A stretch of DNA of 64,000 bases from Evansella caseinilytica (GCF_900107275.1 NZ_FNPI01000014.1:1-64000), one strand, 5' to 3'; shown: positions 49,802 to 59,237, numbered from the stretch's first letter. The notes: a model not told the origin generated them from the letters alone. Program-made: numbers and translations.

Positions 49802-50920
49802 TTATGAATTTATCGGCATCGTTGACTGGCGGATGATCAGCTTCGGCTCATAAATGATTGATGCTGCTTTTTGCTGGTCTCTTTTGTTGGACGACTGCTG
49901 GCTGTTGACTAAATCGACAATCATTTTACCCGCCGTCTCGCCCATTATATTTTTCGGATGCGCTACCGTCGTCAGTTTCACTTCAGACACTTGAGCCAGG
50001 AAAGAGTCATCATAACCGACAAGCGAAATATCGTCCGGCACCTTCAACTTCTTGCGACGCAACACTTCAAGCAAGATCATTGCCAGCTCATCGTTGTAGC
50101 AGACAATCGCTGTCGGCATCCTCTCTTGCCCGGACGCTGACAGGAGCTCGTCCAGCGCGGTTGCCGGCTTCTCATTTTTCTCTTCGGAAAAGTAGGTGAT
50201 GATATTTTTCGGATTGATCGGAATATTGTGGCGGCGATGAGCTTTAATATACCCCTTCATCCGCTTCGTCCCTTGAATGTCATCTGTTTTAAAAAAGCCG
50301 ATGATATCGGTATGCCCGGATTTTATCAAATGCTCCGTCTGAATGAACCCGCCCTTTTCGTCATCCATAATCAGACACAGCGGCTCCAGCTCATCATAAA
50401 AGGCATTGATCATGATATAAGGGATATCCATCCGCTCTAAATTAAAATAATAATTAATGTTTGGATTGGAGTAAGCGCTTCTCGTCGGTTCAATAATTGC
50501 CCCGTCAACATTTTGGGAAAGAATATCTTCAAGAATCCGCTTTTCGTTTTCGCTGTTGTTGTTCGTGCTGTATAAACTCACTTGAAACCCTTGCTCGCTT
50601 AAATACGATTCCGCTCCGCGGATGATGGAGGGAAAAATATAGTCGGAGATATACGTTGTAATGATGGCAATGTTTTTCTTGCTTTTCTGATTTCTCGTTT
50701 CTCTCTCCGAGCGGTCTGCACAAAATGTGCCGGAACCTTGTTCACGGTACAGCCAGCCTTCATTCACCAGTTCGCCGACAGCAATCCGTATGGTGTGTCG
50801 GCTGACTTCAAATTCCTTCATCAATTCATTTTCGGAACTGATTTTCTGATGGGGAAGATAGGTGCCGTCCAAAATCCTTGATTTTATTGCTTGTTTGACA
50901 ATGCCATACTTTGTTTTCAT
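49802..50920 (-). CDS. araR: Arabinose repressor AraR
   Basis: Transcription factor of 372 residues with the AraR-specific architecture: a GntR-type winged helix (about residues 1-68, SSENELMKEFEVSRHTIRIAV) joined to a LacI/GalR-type effector domain (about 80-372, with IVCYNDELA and LVGYDDS). Arabinose is the expected inducer. Boxes of the form TTGTACGTACAA occur at araN, tkt, araD and this gene's own promoter. GAGGG lies 9 bp before the ATG. The leader is about 290 bp long and contains a partial repeat A copy. Its gene lies between the long inverted repeat and importer 4. Confidence 0.95.
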   Translation of the reverse strand: MKTKYGIVKQAIKSRILDGTYLPHQKISSENELMKEFEVSRHTIRIAVGELVNEGWLYREQGSGTFCADRSERETRNQKSKKNIAIITTYISDYIFPSIIRGAESYLSEQGFQVSLYSTNNNSENEKRILEDILSQNVDGAIIEPTRSAYSNPNINYYFNLERMDIPYIMINAFYDELEPLCLIMDDEKGGFIQTEHLIKSGHTDIIGFFKTDDIQGTKRMKGYIKAHRRHNIPINPKNIITYFSEEKNEKPATALDELLSASGQERMPTAIVCYNDELAMILLEVLRRKKLKVPDDISLVGYDDSFLAQVSEVKLTTVAHPKNIMGETAGKMIVDLVNSQQSSNKRDQQKAASIIYEPKLIIRQSTMPINS

Positions 50921-51142
50921 CTAAAAAAACCCTCAATTCCAATCGATCTTGTTGTATAAAAATGGTAATTCGTCAACGGCGGCTCCCATTGAAAAACAGC
51001 CGTACAAGCAAACAGCCTTGGATACACTAAAAAACGCTGTATCAGGATAAAAGCCGGCTGCGAGCAAAGCTCTCACCGCCGGCACACAAAGCGAATGTTT
51101 GAAAAAGTCACTACGTTTTATCACCAGTTAACTTACTACTTA

Positions 51143-51201
51143 ACTATGAGCAGTTTTCTCGTAGACGGTTGCATCGAGCGGAACCATTGCCTTTTTGAAC
51201 A
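51143..51201 (+). repeat. Repeat A copy A8 (right part only)
   Basis: GCAGTTTTCTCGTAGACGG through TTGCCTTTTTGAACA matches the right third of repeat A. The left part is missing or decayed. It lies in the araR leader, 6 bp from the AraR box. Confidence 0.65.
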
Positions 51202-51206
51202 GACAC

Positions 51207-51243
51207 TTATACGTACATATTATCACATTTTTTTGCCAACAAA
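51207..51243 (-). promoter_or_regulatory. araR promoter with AraR box
   Basis: TTATACGTACAT (51207-51218) is an AraR-type box. On the minus strand a possible TTGTTT, 18-bp spacer, TAATAT promoter lies just upstream, so the box would give autoregulation. Confidence 0.65.
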
Positions 51244-51359
51244 CAATCCACAAATACAATTTTTTCCGAAATTGACGAGTGATATTTTTCTTCCCGATTG
51301 GACTTGGCATGAAAAAGTTTTTTTACATCGAGGTCACGGCAGTTTAACTCTCCACCGCT

Positions 51360-51782
51360 TTATGACAGCGTCGCCACCTTTGATTTGGTCAGTTTAATTG
51401 CTTTATTTTTGGCCGCATAAAGAACAAATGCCACTAGGAACAATACGAAGCCGATAACATCCATGACTAACAATTGAAGCAGGCCCCAGCCGGCAATCCA
51501 CAGCATGGTTTTATATTGAATCTCATTGTCCCGGATGTTACGGGCAATGAGAAAATTCACGATGGCGCCGACGAAAATAAACAAGCCGAAGGTCAGGATC
51601 ACCCGCGTGACATTGTCAATCAGCTGCGTTCCGACAAACATCGTATCAGCGGCAGTGTTTTGCAGTGACTGGGTACCAGTCGATTTAAACCATGTAGAAT
51701 AGCCGAAAATCGTTATTATCGCTGTAAACATATTCCAAACGGAACCCGCAATTAACAGTTTCCTTTCCAGTCCTCTGCTCAT
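51360..51782 (-). CDS. Hypothetical four-helix membrane protein
   Basis: Not recognised. About 140 residues with four hydrophobic segments and a Lys-rich C-terminus. The ATG at 51782 lies 6 bp after AAGGTGGGG. It begins 28 bp after the importer 4 permease stop and is the last gene of that operon. By position it recalls the DUF624 gene that ends the araNPQ operon, though the sequences are not alike. It may be an accessory subunit of the importer. Confidence 0.65.
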   Translation of the reverse strand: MSRGLERKLLIAGSVWNMFTAIITIFGYSTWFKSTGTQSLQNTAADTMFVGTQLIDNVTRVILTFGLFIFVGAIVNFLIARNIRDNEIQYKTMLWIAGWGLLQLLVMDVIGFVLFLVAFVLYAAKNKAIKLTKSKVATLS

Positions 51783-51810
51783 CCTCATCCCCACCTTGAA
51801 AAATACTTTT

Positions 51811-52656
51811 TTACCCTTTAATCCCCGCATTCAAATTTATCGATTGAACAAAATATTTTTGCGCGAATAAAAACAGCAGCAACGTCGGAATAATCGCCAG
51901 TATCGCCGATCCCATTAACTGCCCGATCATTCGGTAATTGCCGTAAATATCCTGCAGTAACAGCAACCCTGCAGTAACCGGCATTTTATCCACATCGGTA
52001 TAAACGATGACCGGCCAGAGAAAATCATTCCACGATCCGGTAAATGAAAACAAGCCACACACAATTAAAACCGGTTTGATCAGCGGCAAAATGACAGAAT
52101 AATAGATTTTAAATTCACTGGCGCCGTCCACGCGAGCCGACTCATCCAATTCTTTCGGTATCCCTTTCATAAACTGCCGCACCAGAAAAATATTGCCCAT
52201 CCCCGCCAAGCCGGGAACGATCATTGCCCAGGCGGTATTCACCCAGCCAAGCGCATCGATAATTTTGTAAGATGGAATTAAGTTAACAACGCCCGGGAAA
52301 AACGATATGCCGAGCAGCGTAAAAAACAATGTATCCCGGCCTTTGAACTTCAAACGGGAATAACCGTACCCGGTGATGGAAATGACAACGATGACTAAAA
52401 ACGTGTGCGTTGTAGCAATAAACAGGGAATTCATCAGCCAGCGCAGGATCGGGGCTGTGGATGTATTGTCCAAGATCGATACATAGTTATCGACAATCCA
52501 GTTGACCGGTAACAAGCGGAACCCGGTGGAGACAACTTCCGTCTGTGAGCGGAATGACGTTGCAATTCCGAATACAAGGGGAATTGCCCATATGAAGCAA
52601 AGTAAGATCAAAAATATATAGGCTAAATATTTTGATATACTGATTTTTTTTGACAT
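51811..52656 (-). CDS. Sugar ABC permease, MalG type (importer 4)
   Basis: Membrane protein of 281 residues with six predicted helices, an ESARVDGAS loop (the family consensus is EAAxxDGA) and the ending YFVQSINLNAGIKG. AGGTAGGTG precedes the start. Middle part of the importer 4 operon (binding protein, MalF-type, MalG-type, four-helix protein). Confidence 0.88.
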   Translation of the reverse strand: MSKKISISKYLAYIFLILLCFIWAIPLVFGIATSFRSQTEVVSTGFRLLPVNWIVDNYVSILDNTSTAPILRWLMNSLFIATTHTFLVIVVISITGYGYSRLKFKGRDTLFFTLLGISFFPGVVNLIPSYKIIDALGWVNTAWAMIVPGLAGMGNIFLVRQFMKGIPKELDESARVDGASEFKIYYSVILPLIKPVLIVCGLFSFTGSWNDFLWPVIVYTDVDKMPVTAGLLLLQDIYGNYRMIGQLMGSAILAIIPTLLLFLFAQKYFVQSINLNAGIKG

Positions 52657-52751
52657 TTGTCACACCTACCTTTTCGTTTCCATGTTTAAGTGGAAGTTCA
52701 ATGTAACGTCCTCCTTTTGAACACGTACTTTAACAGGCACCACTCACATTT

Positions 52752-53639
52752 TTATGTAGCGTTCCGGTTCATTAAATAGTACTGCAACGCCGAAACGACG
52801 AGGATAACCAACCCAAGCAATACAGCCATCGCCGAAGCCATTCCAGCAATCGATTGTCCGTGACTGAAGGCCAGTTGACGAATATACATCATCAATACGG
52901 TCGTGCTCTGCTGCGGACCGCCGTTGGTCATCATCAACGGCTGACCGAATACATTAAAGCAGCCGGCTGTTGTCATCACAAACGTGTAAATTAACGGAAA
53001 CCGGATGGAAGGCAAGGTAATGTTCCAAAATTTACGGATGGAGCCCGCCCCGTCAATCTCCGCGGATTCATATAAATCTTTGGAAACACCGTTAATGGAG
53101 GCGCGGTAAATAATCATATTTCCTCCGATGCCGCCCCAAATTGTAATCGCAATGATCGTAATCCAGGCATACGGCTGTGTTGATGCCCACACAGGTTCTG
53201 ATCCGAACACATTGCTCACTACCCCCAGCTGCTTGTTGAAAATCAAAGACCAGATAAGCGCGGCTGCAGAGATGGAAATCAATCCAGGAATATATAAAAT
53301 CGATTGGAAAAAGCTTTTCATTTTTACTTTTTTATGTTCCAATGCCACGGCAATCAGCAACGGAATCGCGATCAGCAGCGGAACACTAAGGCCGACAAAT
53401 ATAAAAGTGTTTTTCATCCCGTTAAAAAATTGATAGTGGAAGGTGGAATCTGTATTAAATAGTATCGTTTTATAGTTGTCCAATCCTACCCAAACCGGAT
53501 CACCTACTAAATTCCACTGCGTAAAAGAAGCGTACATCCCATAAATCGTCGGCAGTAAAATAAAGACAGCAAATAATATCACATGCGGTCCAATAAAGAA
53601 AAGAGGTGTCACATTTACTTTCTTGTTCATACCATTCAC
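52752..53639 (-). CDS. Sugar ABC permease, MalF type (importer 4)
   Basis: Membrane protein of about 295 residues with six predicted helices and an ESAEIDGAGS loop. GTG at 53639 lies 7 bp after AAAGGAGG; the ATG two codons earlier abuts the ribosome site. A large repeat A copy (53685-53982) lies between it and its binding-protein gene. Confidence 0.87.
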   Translation of the reverse strand: MNGMNKKVNVTPLFFIGPHVILFAVFILLPTIYGMYASFTQWNLVGDPVWVGLDNYKTILFNTDSTFHYQFFNGMKNTFIFVGLSVPLLIAIPLLIAVALEHKKVKMKSFFQSILYIPGLISISAAALIWSLIFNKQLGVVSNVFGSEPVWASTQPYAWITIIAITIWGGIGGNMIIYRASINGVSKDLYESAEIDGAGSIRKFWNITLPSIRFPLIYTFVMTTAGCFNVFGQPLMMTNGGPQQSTTVLMMYIRQLAFSHGQSIAGMASAMAVLLGLVILVVSALQYYLMNRNAT

Positions 53640-53684
53640 ATTCATTCCTCCTTTTGTAAGAAACTTGAATATTCTTATCTTCTA

Positions 53685-53982
53685 GAGCGTGTTCAAAAGG
53701 GCAATGGTTCCGCACGATTCGTCCAATTCCGCTTAAGTACTACTCACGTCCTGTGAGCGGAATGTCGTCATCCTGACTCTGAGAAAACCATTCACAGTCG
53801 GCCTGAAAAGAATGCATCGGCTCCACTCATTGTCTCTTCCTCTGCTAGTAGAACTCCGACGTCGATCCAAGTGCCATCGCGCGCGATGACACGATGAGAC
53901 AGCTCGCAGCATTTCAGTGAAGTACGGCTCGTTGCTTCGTATTTGTTCAAAAAGATAAAAACCGATCTTTTTGAACAAACAC
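53685..53982 (-). repeat. Repeat A copy A9 (longest variant)
   Basis: Reverse copy from GAGCGTGTTCAAAAGGGC to CTTTTTGAACAAACAC with both optional inserts (a palindromic one and the GAGACAGCTCGC segment). Flanking 5-mers TTCTA and TTTTA match at 4 of 5. Confidence 0.85.
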
Positions 53983-53992
53983 TTTTAAAAGA

Positions 53993-54032
53993 AGGTGCCT
54001 CAAAAGGGGCAATCTCCCTTTTGAGGTACCCT
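53993..54032. terminator. Recurrent hairpin D3
   Basis: AGGTGCCTCAAAAGGG and CCCTTTTGAGGTACC arms with an 8-base loop. It lies 72 bp past the binding-protein stop and directly abuts repeat A9. It may reduce readthrough into the permeases. Confidence 0.6.
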
Positions 54033-54103
54033 CGGTACAATGAACATGCCATTGCAAAGATAAAAAATGATGTTCCACCTGCAGGACAACCTCTTTTTTA
54101 CCG

Positions 54104-55456
54104 TTATTCTTCTGCGTCAGTCGTTCCACTAACGCCTTCCGCAATTTTATCTTCCACAAATTTTTGCATGGCATCCAGCCCTTCATCAATATCCAGTTCT
54201 CCATGAACCATATCCGCTCCGTATGTATCCAAAGCTTCAGAAACATATGGATAGTATTCATAAGTATAAATGTAGAGGGATTCAATTTCTTTTTCGTTGG
54301 ATGTAAAGAACGACTGCATGTAGTTTTCATATTCAGGACTTTCAATAACATCACGGCTGGCAACGATTTGCCCTGCCTTCGCCCATTCCATAGAGTTTTC
54401 ACGCATAAATTCAAGGAAATCCGCTATTCCCTTTTCTTTTTCCTCCGTTCTGTCATCATTTTTTAACATCGCAAACAAGTGAGAAGATGCCCGGTTGGTA
54501 AATATCTCTGGCTCAAAGGCATAAATATTTGTTACGTCAAAGTTCAAGCCTTCGACCCCGGCGTGAGCTGTCGAGCTCCATGTGCCGTCTGTTGAAAAAA
54601 GTACATTGCCTGATTGAAACATTAAGTAACCGTCTTCCCCATACGGCGTCATTAACCCGGCATCGGCCACCGCTTTAATTGCTTCAATCGCTGCTTTCAT
54701 TTCTTCCGTATTCACGGCAGGCGCATCATTTGCTTGAATATCTCCTCCGAGGTTGATGATTTGCGCCAGTATCACCCATGTCAACAAAGCATCGTTGACA
54801 ACGTAATCTCCTTCATCCAGCTTCCCTTGCAGCGATAACATTTCTTCGAAAGTGACGACATCATCATCAAGAAAATGCTCCACATTGTATTTTTTCAATA
54901 AATCCTTGTTGTAGTACATCGTATTGCTGTGAATATCCAACGGAATCGTGTATTGTACTCCGTCAATATTGCCTGAATTCCATGCCTGAGGCAGATAATT
55001 TTCCTCTTTCAATTCCGGCTGTGTTTTCATGATAACGTCCATTGTTTCTAACAGATCCTGATTGACAAAACCTGGAACCCGATCGGCATGAATAATCGCC
55101 AAGTCGGGAATGTCGTTGCCGGAATTCATGACTGTATAAAGCTTCGTGTACATATCGGATGTAATGATATGCTTTACTTCAAATTCCGGATCCGTCTCAT
55201 TGTATTGTTTAACAAGCTCGTCCATATACGCGCCGTCATCGCCTGTTAACGGAGTCCAAAACGTAATCGTGTTTTCATTTCCACTGCTGCATCCGGCTAA
55301 CATAACGGTCAAGGAAAAAATAAGTAACAAACACGAAGCAATGAGTGGAGCCGATGCATTCTTTTCAGGCCGACTGTGAGTGGTTTTCTCGAAGTTGGCG
55401 CATCGTGCGGAACCATTGCCTTTTGGAACACGCTCTATTAGCTTTTTTTTCAACAT
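54104..55456 (-). CDS. Extracellular solute-binding lipoprotein (importer 4), signal peptide interrupted by repeat A
   Basis: Sugar-binding protein of 450 residues. The binding domain is of family 1 type (ITFWTPLTGDDGAYM near the start of the mature part). The signal peptide is odd: residues 1-8 (MLKKKLIE) are a normal charged start, residues about 9-41 are the translation of a repeat A copy, and residues 42-56 (CLLLIFSLTVMLAGC) are a normal hydrophobic core with lipobox LAGC at 53-56. The repeat is inserted in frame, so the protein should still be made. The start follows AGAGGGGAAG. First gene of the importer 4 operon, divergent from the ArsR-type gene. Confidence 0.88.
   Translation of the reverse strand: MLKKKLIERVPKGNGSARCANFEKTTHSRPEKNASAPLIASCLLLIFSLTVMLAGCSSGNENTITFWTPLTGDDGAYMDELVKQYNETDPEFEVKHIITSDMYTKLYTVMNSGNDIPDLAIIHADRVPGFVNQDLLETMDVIMKTQPELKEENYLPQAWNSGNIDGVQYTIPLDIHSNTMYYNKDLLKKYNVEHFLDDDVVTFEEMLSLQGKLDEGDYVVNDALLTWVILAQIINLGGDIQANDAPAVNTEEMKAAIEAIKAVADAGLMTPYGEDGYLMFQSGNVLFSTDGTWSSTAHAGVEGLNFDVTNIYAFEPEIFTNRASSHLFAMLKNDDRTEEKEKGIADFLEFMRENSMEWAKAGQIVASRDVIESPEYENYMQSFFTSNEKEIESLYIYTYEYYPYVSEALDTYGADMVHGELDIDEGLDAMQKFVEDKIAEGVSGTTDAEE
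55327..55436 (+). repeat. Repeat A copy A10, inside a coding sequence
   Basis: About 110 bp from AACACGAAGCAATGAGTGG to GGAACACGCTC. It lacks the left GTTCAAAAAG hairpin of other copies. Read on the minus strand it supplies about 35 in-frame codons to the signal peptide of the importer 4 binding protein. Confidence 0.9.
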
Positions 55457-55534
55457 TTTCTTCCCCTCTTTTGGTTATGATTTAGTAAATTATTTGCCAA
55501 AACCGGCTCTGCGACAAACAATTAACTCGGGTTC

Positions 55535-55624
55535 AGTATACACTTAAGAGAAAACGCTGTCAATAACATATAAATAAATCTAATTACTAATTTTATTTAT
55601 ATAATTAATTATTATATTAATAAA
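55535..55624 (-). promoter_or_regulatory. Promoter of importer 4 with cre and AT box
   Basis: Minus strand: perfect TTGACA (55563-55558), 17-bp spacer, TATACT (55540-55535). TGACAGCGTTTTCT (55549-55562) is cre-like, 13 of 14. An AT-rich box from TTTATATAATTAA at 55596 to 55624 starts 33 bp upstream of the -35, nearly identical in sequence and position to the one at 49179. Confidence 0.85.
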
Positions 55625-55732
55625 AAATCTGTTATTATAGAATTATTTACAGTGATTAATCTTTATGTTATTTTATATATAGATTAATGATCTTAATTAG
55701 AAATGATTAAACAGAGAAAGAAGGGTATGACA

Positions 55733-56635
55733 ATGCAACTGGAAATAGACAAATCCTCGCTCGTAGTATACGAAGCGCTAGCAAGTGAAGTCCGGATAAA
55801 AATCATTCAACTCCTCTCAAAAAACAAAATGAACATTAAAGAATTGGCTGAAGAGCTGAAGATAAGCAGTCCGATTGTAACAAAGCATATTAAAAAGCTG
55901 GAGGAAGCAGGAATTATCAAAACGGAAAAAATCCCCGGAAAGTCAGGTCTGCAAAAAATTTCAATTTTAAAAGTGGATCATATCGAAATCAATTTTCCGA
56001 AAAAAATTTACCATTCCTTTGCTACGCATGAAACCTCGGTACCAATCGGCCATTACACGGACTACGATTTGAAACCGACATGCGGGCTCGCGACAGAGAA
56101 GGAATTTATTGGAAGAGTGGACGAACCGAAATATTTCATGGATCCAAGAAGAATGGATGCAAAAATACTATGGTTCACGCAAGGGTTTGTTGAATACAAC
56201 ACACCAAATTTTTTAAAAAACGACGAGAAGCTGCAGCAGTTTGAAATCAGTCTTGAGATTTCATCTGAATTTCCGTTTTCAAACGACATCTGGCCATCGG
56301 ACATCACCTTCTCCATAAACGGCCTTGAACTTGGAACATGGCAGAGTCCGGGCGACTTCGCAGACACGAGGGGAAAATATACACCGGAATGGTGGCCGCA
56401 CAATATCAATCAATACGGCCTGCTGAAAACGATCAGAATCACCGGGCACGGAACATATATTGACGGCGATCCGTTATCGCAAGTTTCTGTAACTGATTTG
56501 GACGTGACTTGCGACAGATGGACTTTCCGGATCGAAGTCAAGGAAGACGCCGAGCATATCGGCGGCGCAACGGTTTTCGGCAGAAAATTCGGTAACCATG
56601 ACCAAGATATTAATTTTAAACTGTACTATATTTAA
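55733..56635 (+). CDS. ArsR-type HTH regulator with large C-terminal domain, paralogue 2
   Basis: DNA-binding protein of 300 residues, paralogous along its whole length to the one at 29.9-30.8 kb. The winged helix spans about residues 8-85 (EALASEVRIKIIQLL, SSPIVTKHIKKLEEAGII). The C-terminal domain shares PTCGLA, DAKILWFTQGFVEY, WWPHNINQYGLLK and DAEHIGGATVFG. ATG at 55733 follows AAGGG with 7-bp spacing and aligns with the paralogue's start. It is divergent from the importer 4 operon, with the AT box between them, which makes it the best candidate to bind that box. The ligand is unknown; a sugar is inferred from context. Confidence 0.82.
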   Translation: MQLEIDKSSLVVYEALASEVRIKIIQLLSKNKMNIKELAEELKISSPIVTKHIKKLEEAGIIKTEKIPGKSGLQKISILKVDHIEINFPKKIYHSFATHETSVPIGHYTDYDLKPTCGLATEKEFIGRVDEPKYFMDPRRMDAKILWFTQGFVEYNTPNFLKNDEKLQQFEISLEISSEFPFSNDIWPSDITFSINGLELGTWQSPGDFADTRGKYTPEWWPHNINQYGLLKTIRITGHGTYIDGDPLSQVSVTDLDVTCDRWTFRIEVKEDAEHIGGATVFGRKFGNHDQDINFKLYYI

Positions 56636-56644
56636 AGAGGTGTT

Positions 56645-57061
56645 TTAAAAAGGAGGACATCACAGCAGCAAGAAGGTCGAAGCGCGGCAGGTTCGAGCAG
56701 CGGAGCGTACACGGGACGTACGTGAGCAGCGGAGAGACAAGGCGGGCGTTGAGATTTGCCGACGCTGTATCCCGGACTTTTTGAACATCTTCTATAAGTA
56801 TGGAGTAAAAAGCAGATCCGTTGCCACGATCTGCTTTTTTTTTGGTGCGCTTCATTTCCGGCATATCCTGACAAGTTGCCGGAAAAAGAGACAGTGGGTT
56901 GTATTGTTTTCCCTGCGTTTTTGCTGCTGTTTTCAAAATGATCACCGCGCTAATACGGAGGTAAAATCTGAACAGGAAAAAGGTGGAAAGCGGACGGGAA
57001 GTGGTTCCCTATCCGATTGCGGATACGGAAAAAAGTTAGCTACCGACGGGATAATCCGCCG
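56645..57061. repeat. Long inverted repeat, right arm
   Basis: Inverted copy of 49408-49791, about 30 bp longer because of an extra piece containing GATTGCGGATACGG. It contains a repeat B copy (56646-56789) and a terminator. Confidence 0.9.
56807..56843 (+). terminator. Terminator after ArsR-type paralogue 2
   Basis: AAAAAGCAGATC and GATCTGCTTTTTTTTT; strong intrinsic terminator, the mirror of the one after araR. Confidence 0.85.
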
Positions 57062-57259
57062 AACACAGCCGCCGTATTTTTCCTAATCCGTGACTGCATA
57101 TCTGTTATACCTGCATGGGAAGATGTCGATAATGTGAAGGATGTCTGCAGTCTAGAGAATTGGGCTTTTCTTTTAAAAAAAACACAGAAAATTTTTTGTA
57201 GATATGATATAGTATTTTTACGACATTAACATTTTAACGCTTTAAAGGAGGTCATTATT

Positions 57260-58615
57260 TTGCATCAACCAGAATCAACACGCGAACACTGGGGATCCCG
57301 GTTAGGATTTATCTTGGCAGCGATGGGATCTGCAGTCGGTCTGGGGAACATATGGAGATTCTCTTATGTTACCGGCGAAAACGGCGGTGGAGCCTTCCTG
57401 CTGATTTATCTCGTTTTTATCGCACTTATAGGAATACCTATTTTAATCGCTGAATTGACAATCGGCAGGAAATCTCAGAGTGACGTCGTCGGATCATTTA
57501 CAAAGCTTGCTCCCGGAAAACCATGGGTTGTAGCCGGCATCATGGGCGTTGCTTCAGCGTTTATCATTCTTTCCTTTTACGGAGTCATCGCCGGCTGGTC
57601 CGTCTTTTATTTTTTCCAGTACGTGATTGGAAATTTAAACACGGAGCCTGCTAATGGGTACGGTGGCTTCTTTGGCGCATTTATTTCCGACTCGTTTCAA
57701 CCGCTCTTTTGGCAATTTTTATTTATGGCAATGACGATCGGAGTTGTTTTTGTCGGCATCAAAAAGGGGATTGAAAGAGCCAATAAAATCCTGATGCCGT
57801 TGCTGGCAATACTCGTTATTGGCTTGGCACTGTACAGCTTGACGCTCGGCGGAACGAAGGAAGCACTCCGCTTTATGTTTTCACCCGACTGGAGCGCGTT
57901 GACAGAGCCGAAAGTATACTTAGCCGCACTGGGACAGGCATTTTTCTCCTTAAGTCTCGGGATGGGAGCATTGATCACCTATGGAAGCTATCTGAAAAAA
58001 GAGCACAAGCTTCCGGGGGCAGCCGTCAGCGTTGCTTCGTTGGATACCGGATTTGCCATCGTTGCCGGCCTGATGATCTTTCCTGCGGTGTTTGCTTTCG
58101 GAGTGGCACCGGACCAAGGACCTGGGCTAGCCTTCATTATTCTACCAGGTATTTTTGACAATTTAGGAATGGGGCAGTTATTCGGTCTGCTTTTCTTCTT
58201 ATTGCTTTCAGCAGCAGCTCTATCTTCTGCAGTGTCACTGCTGGAAGTGGCGGTTGCCTATTTCATCCGCAAGTTTGACTGGTCGCGGCGAAAAGCAGCA
58301 GTTATTGTTGGAGGAATCATTTTCCTGCTCGGCATTCCGTCCTCGTTAGGAAACGGAGTATGGGAGGACCTGGCATTCTTTGGACAGGAAACGATGATCG
58401 ACAGCATGGACTTCATCGCATCGAATATATTTCTTCCCCTCGGCGGCATGATCATTGCCATGTTTGTCGGCTGGGGCTGGAAAAAAGCAGACGCTTTGGA
58501 AGAATCCGATTTAGGCGACTCGTTTATAGGAAAGGTCTGGCTGCTAGTCATCCGGTTTATCGCTCCGGCAGCGATTTTTGTTATTTTCCTGAGTACGATC
58601 GGCCTGATCGGGTAA
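57260..58615 (+). CDS. Neurotransmitter:sodium symporter (NSS) family transporter
   Basis: Membrane protein of 451 residues with about eleven predicted helices, a LeuT/Tna-like sodium-coupled amino acid transporter. The first helix contains the family signature AMGSAVGLGNIWRF followed by ENGGGAFLL, with residues that form the Na+ and substrate sites. The TTG start follows AAAGGAGGTC, a near-perfect ribosome site. It lies outside the inverted repeats and seems unrelated to sugar use. Amino acid is the probable substrate; which one cannot be told. Confidence 0.9.
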   Translation: MHQPESTREHWGSRLGFILAAMGSAVGLGNIWRFSYVTGENGGGAFLLIYLVFIALIGIPILIAELTIGRKSQSDVVGSFTKLAPGKPWVVAGIMGVASAFIILSFYGVIAGWSVFYFFQYVIGNLNTEPANGYGGFFGAFISDSFQPLFWQFLFMAMTIGVVFVGIKKGIERANKILMPLLAILVIGLALYSLTLGGTKEALRFMFSPDWSALTEPKVYLAALGQAFFSLSLGMGALITYGSYLKKEHKLPGAAVSVASLDTGFAIVAGLMIFPAVFAFGVAPDQGPGLAFIILPGIFDNLGMGQLFGLLFFLLLSAAALSSAVSLLEVAVAYFIRKFDWSRRKAAVIVGGIIFLLGIPSSLGNGVWEDLAFFGQETMIDSMDFIASNIFLPLGGMIIAMFVGWGWKKADALEESDLGDSFIGKVWLLVIRFIAPAAIFVIFLSTIGLIG

Positions 58616-58620
58616 AAAAT

Positions 58621-58658
58621 GAGGGCTTAAAGGCTGGTTATCAGCTTTTAAGCCCTCA
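58621..58658. terminator. Hairpin after the NSS symporter
   Basis: GAGGGCTTAAA.GCTG pairs with CAGC.TTTAAGCCCTC. The T run is on the minus side (58614-58619), so it acts best leftward. The 58.66-59.2 kb stretch has an open frame on the minus strand (58544-58846) with no ribosome site; I see no supported gene there. Confidence 0.5.
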
Positions 58659-59237
58659 ATAACGTTGTGCAAGTATCCTCCCTCCAAACTAGTACCACTC
58701 CCAAACTGAACCGTAAAGACTGGTGAAAGCGGCAGTTCCTTTTCGGTTACCAGCCTCAGCTTTTCCAATACAGGCGCTAATGCGGCAAACTGGCCACTGT
58801 CGCTTAGAAAAGCGGGGACAGCAATGCTTCGACACCTTTCTTCCACAGCTCTCTTACCTATACCGCAGCTGATGTACTTGAAACTTCTGCTACTTCTTCA
58901 TTCCGCAAGCTTAACTTCTTGACTTTCAAAAATAATGTAACTATAATTTTTATAACTAGTTAAAGTACTGATAATATAAGCGGCCGCAAATCGTCAGTAC
59001 ACATGCAGAAGCTTCTGCCAAAAAATAAAGCCCGGTTTTTTGCCGGAAAAAACATACCGGACAATAAAAAACGTGATTGCTGAAAAGAGATTTCTAGTAG
59101 ATTCCAAGTTGCGTATGAAGCCATCGCCATTGATATTTATGGTATTAAAAAAGCGATTGTTTACTTTTTTCAGTAATTTCATAAAAAACCGGTGTCTTGA
59201 TAACAAATTAGCGATAGAAAGGACAGGATTAATCCTT

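Noticed and set aside
58544-58846. Minus-strand frame of about 100 codons that might be a transposase or enzyme fragment
   Set aside because: I could not identify it, it runs into a terminator hairpin, and there is no ribosome site.
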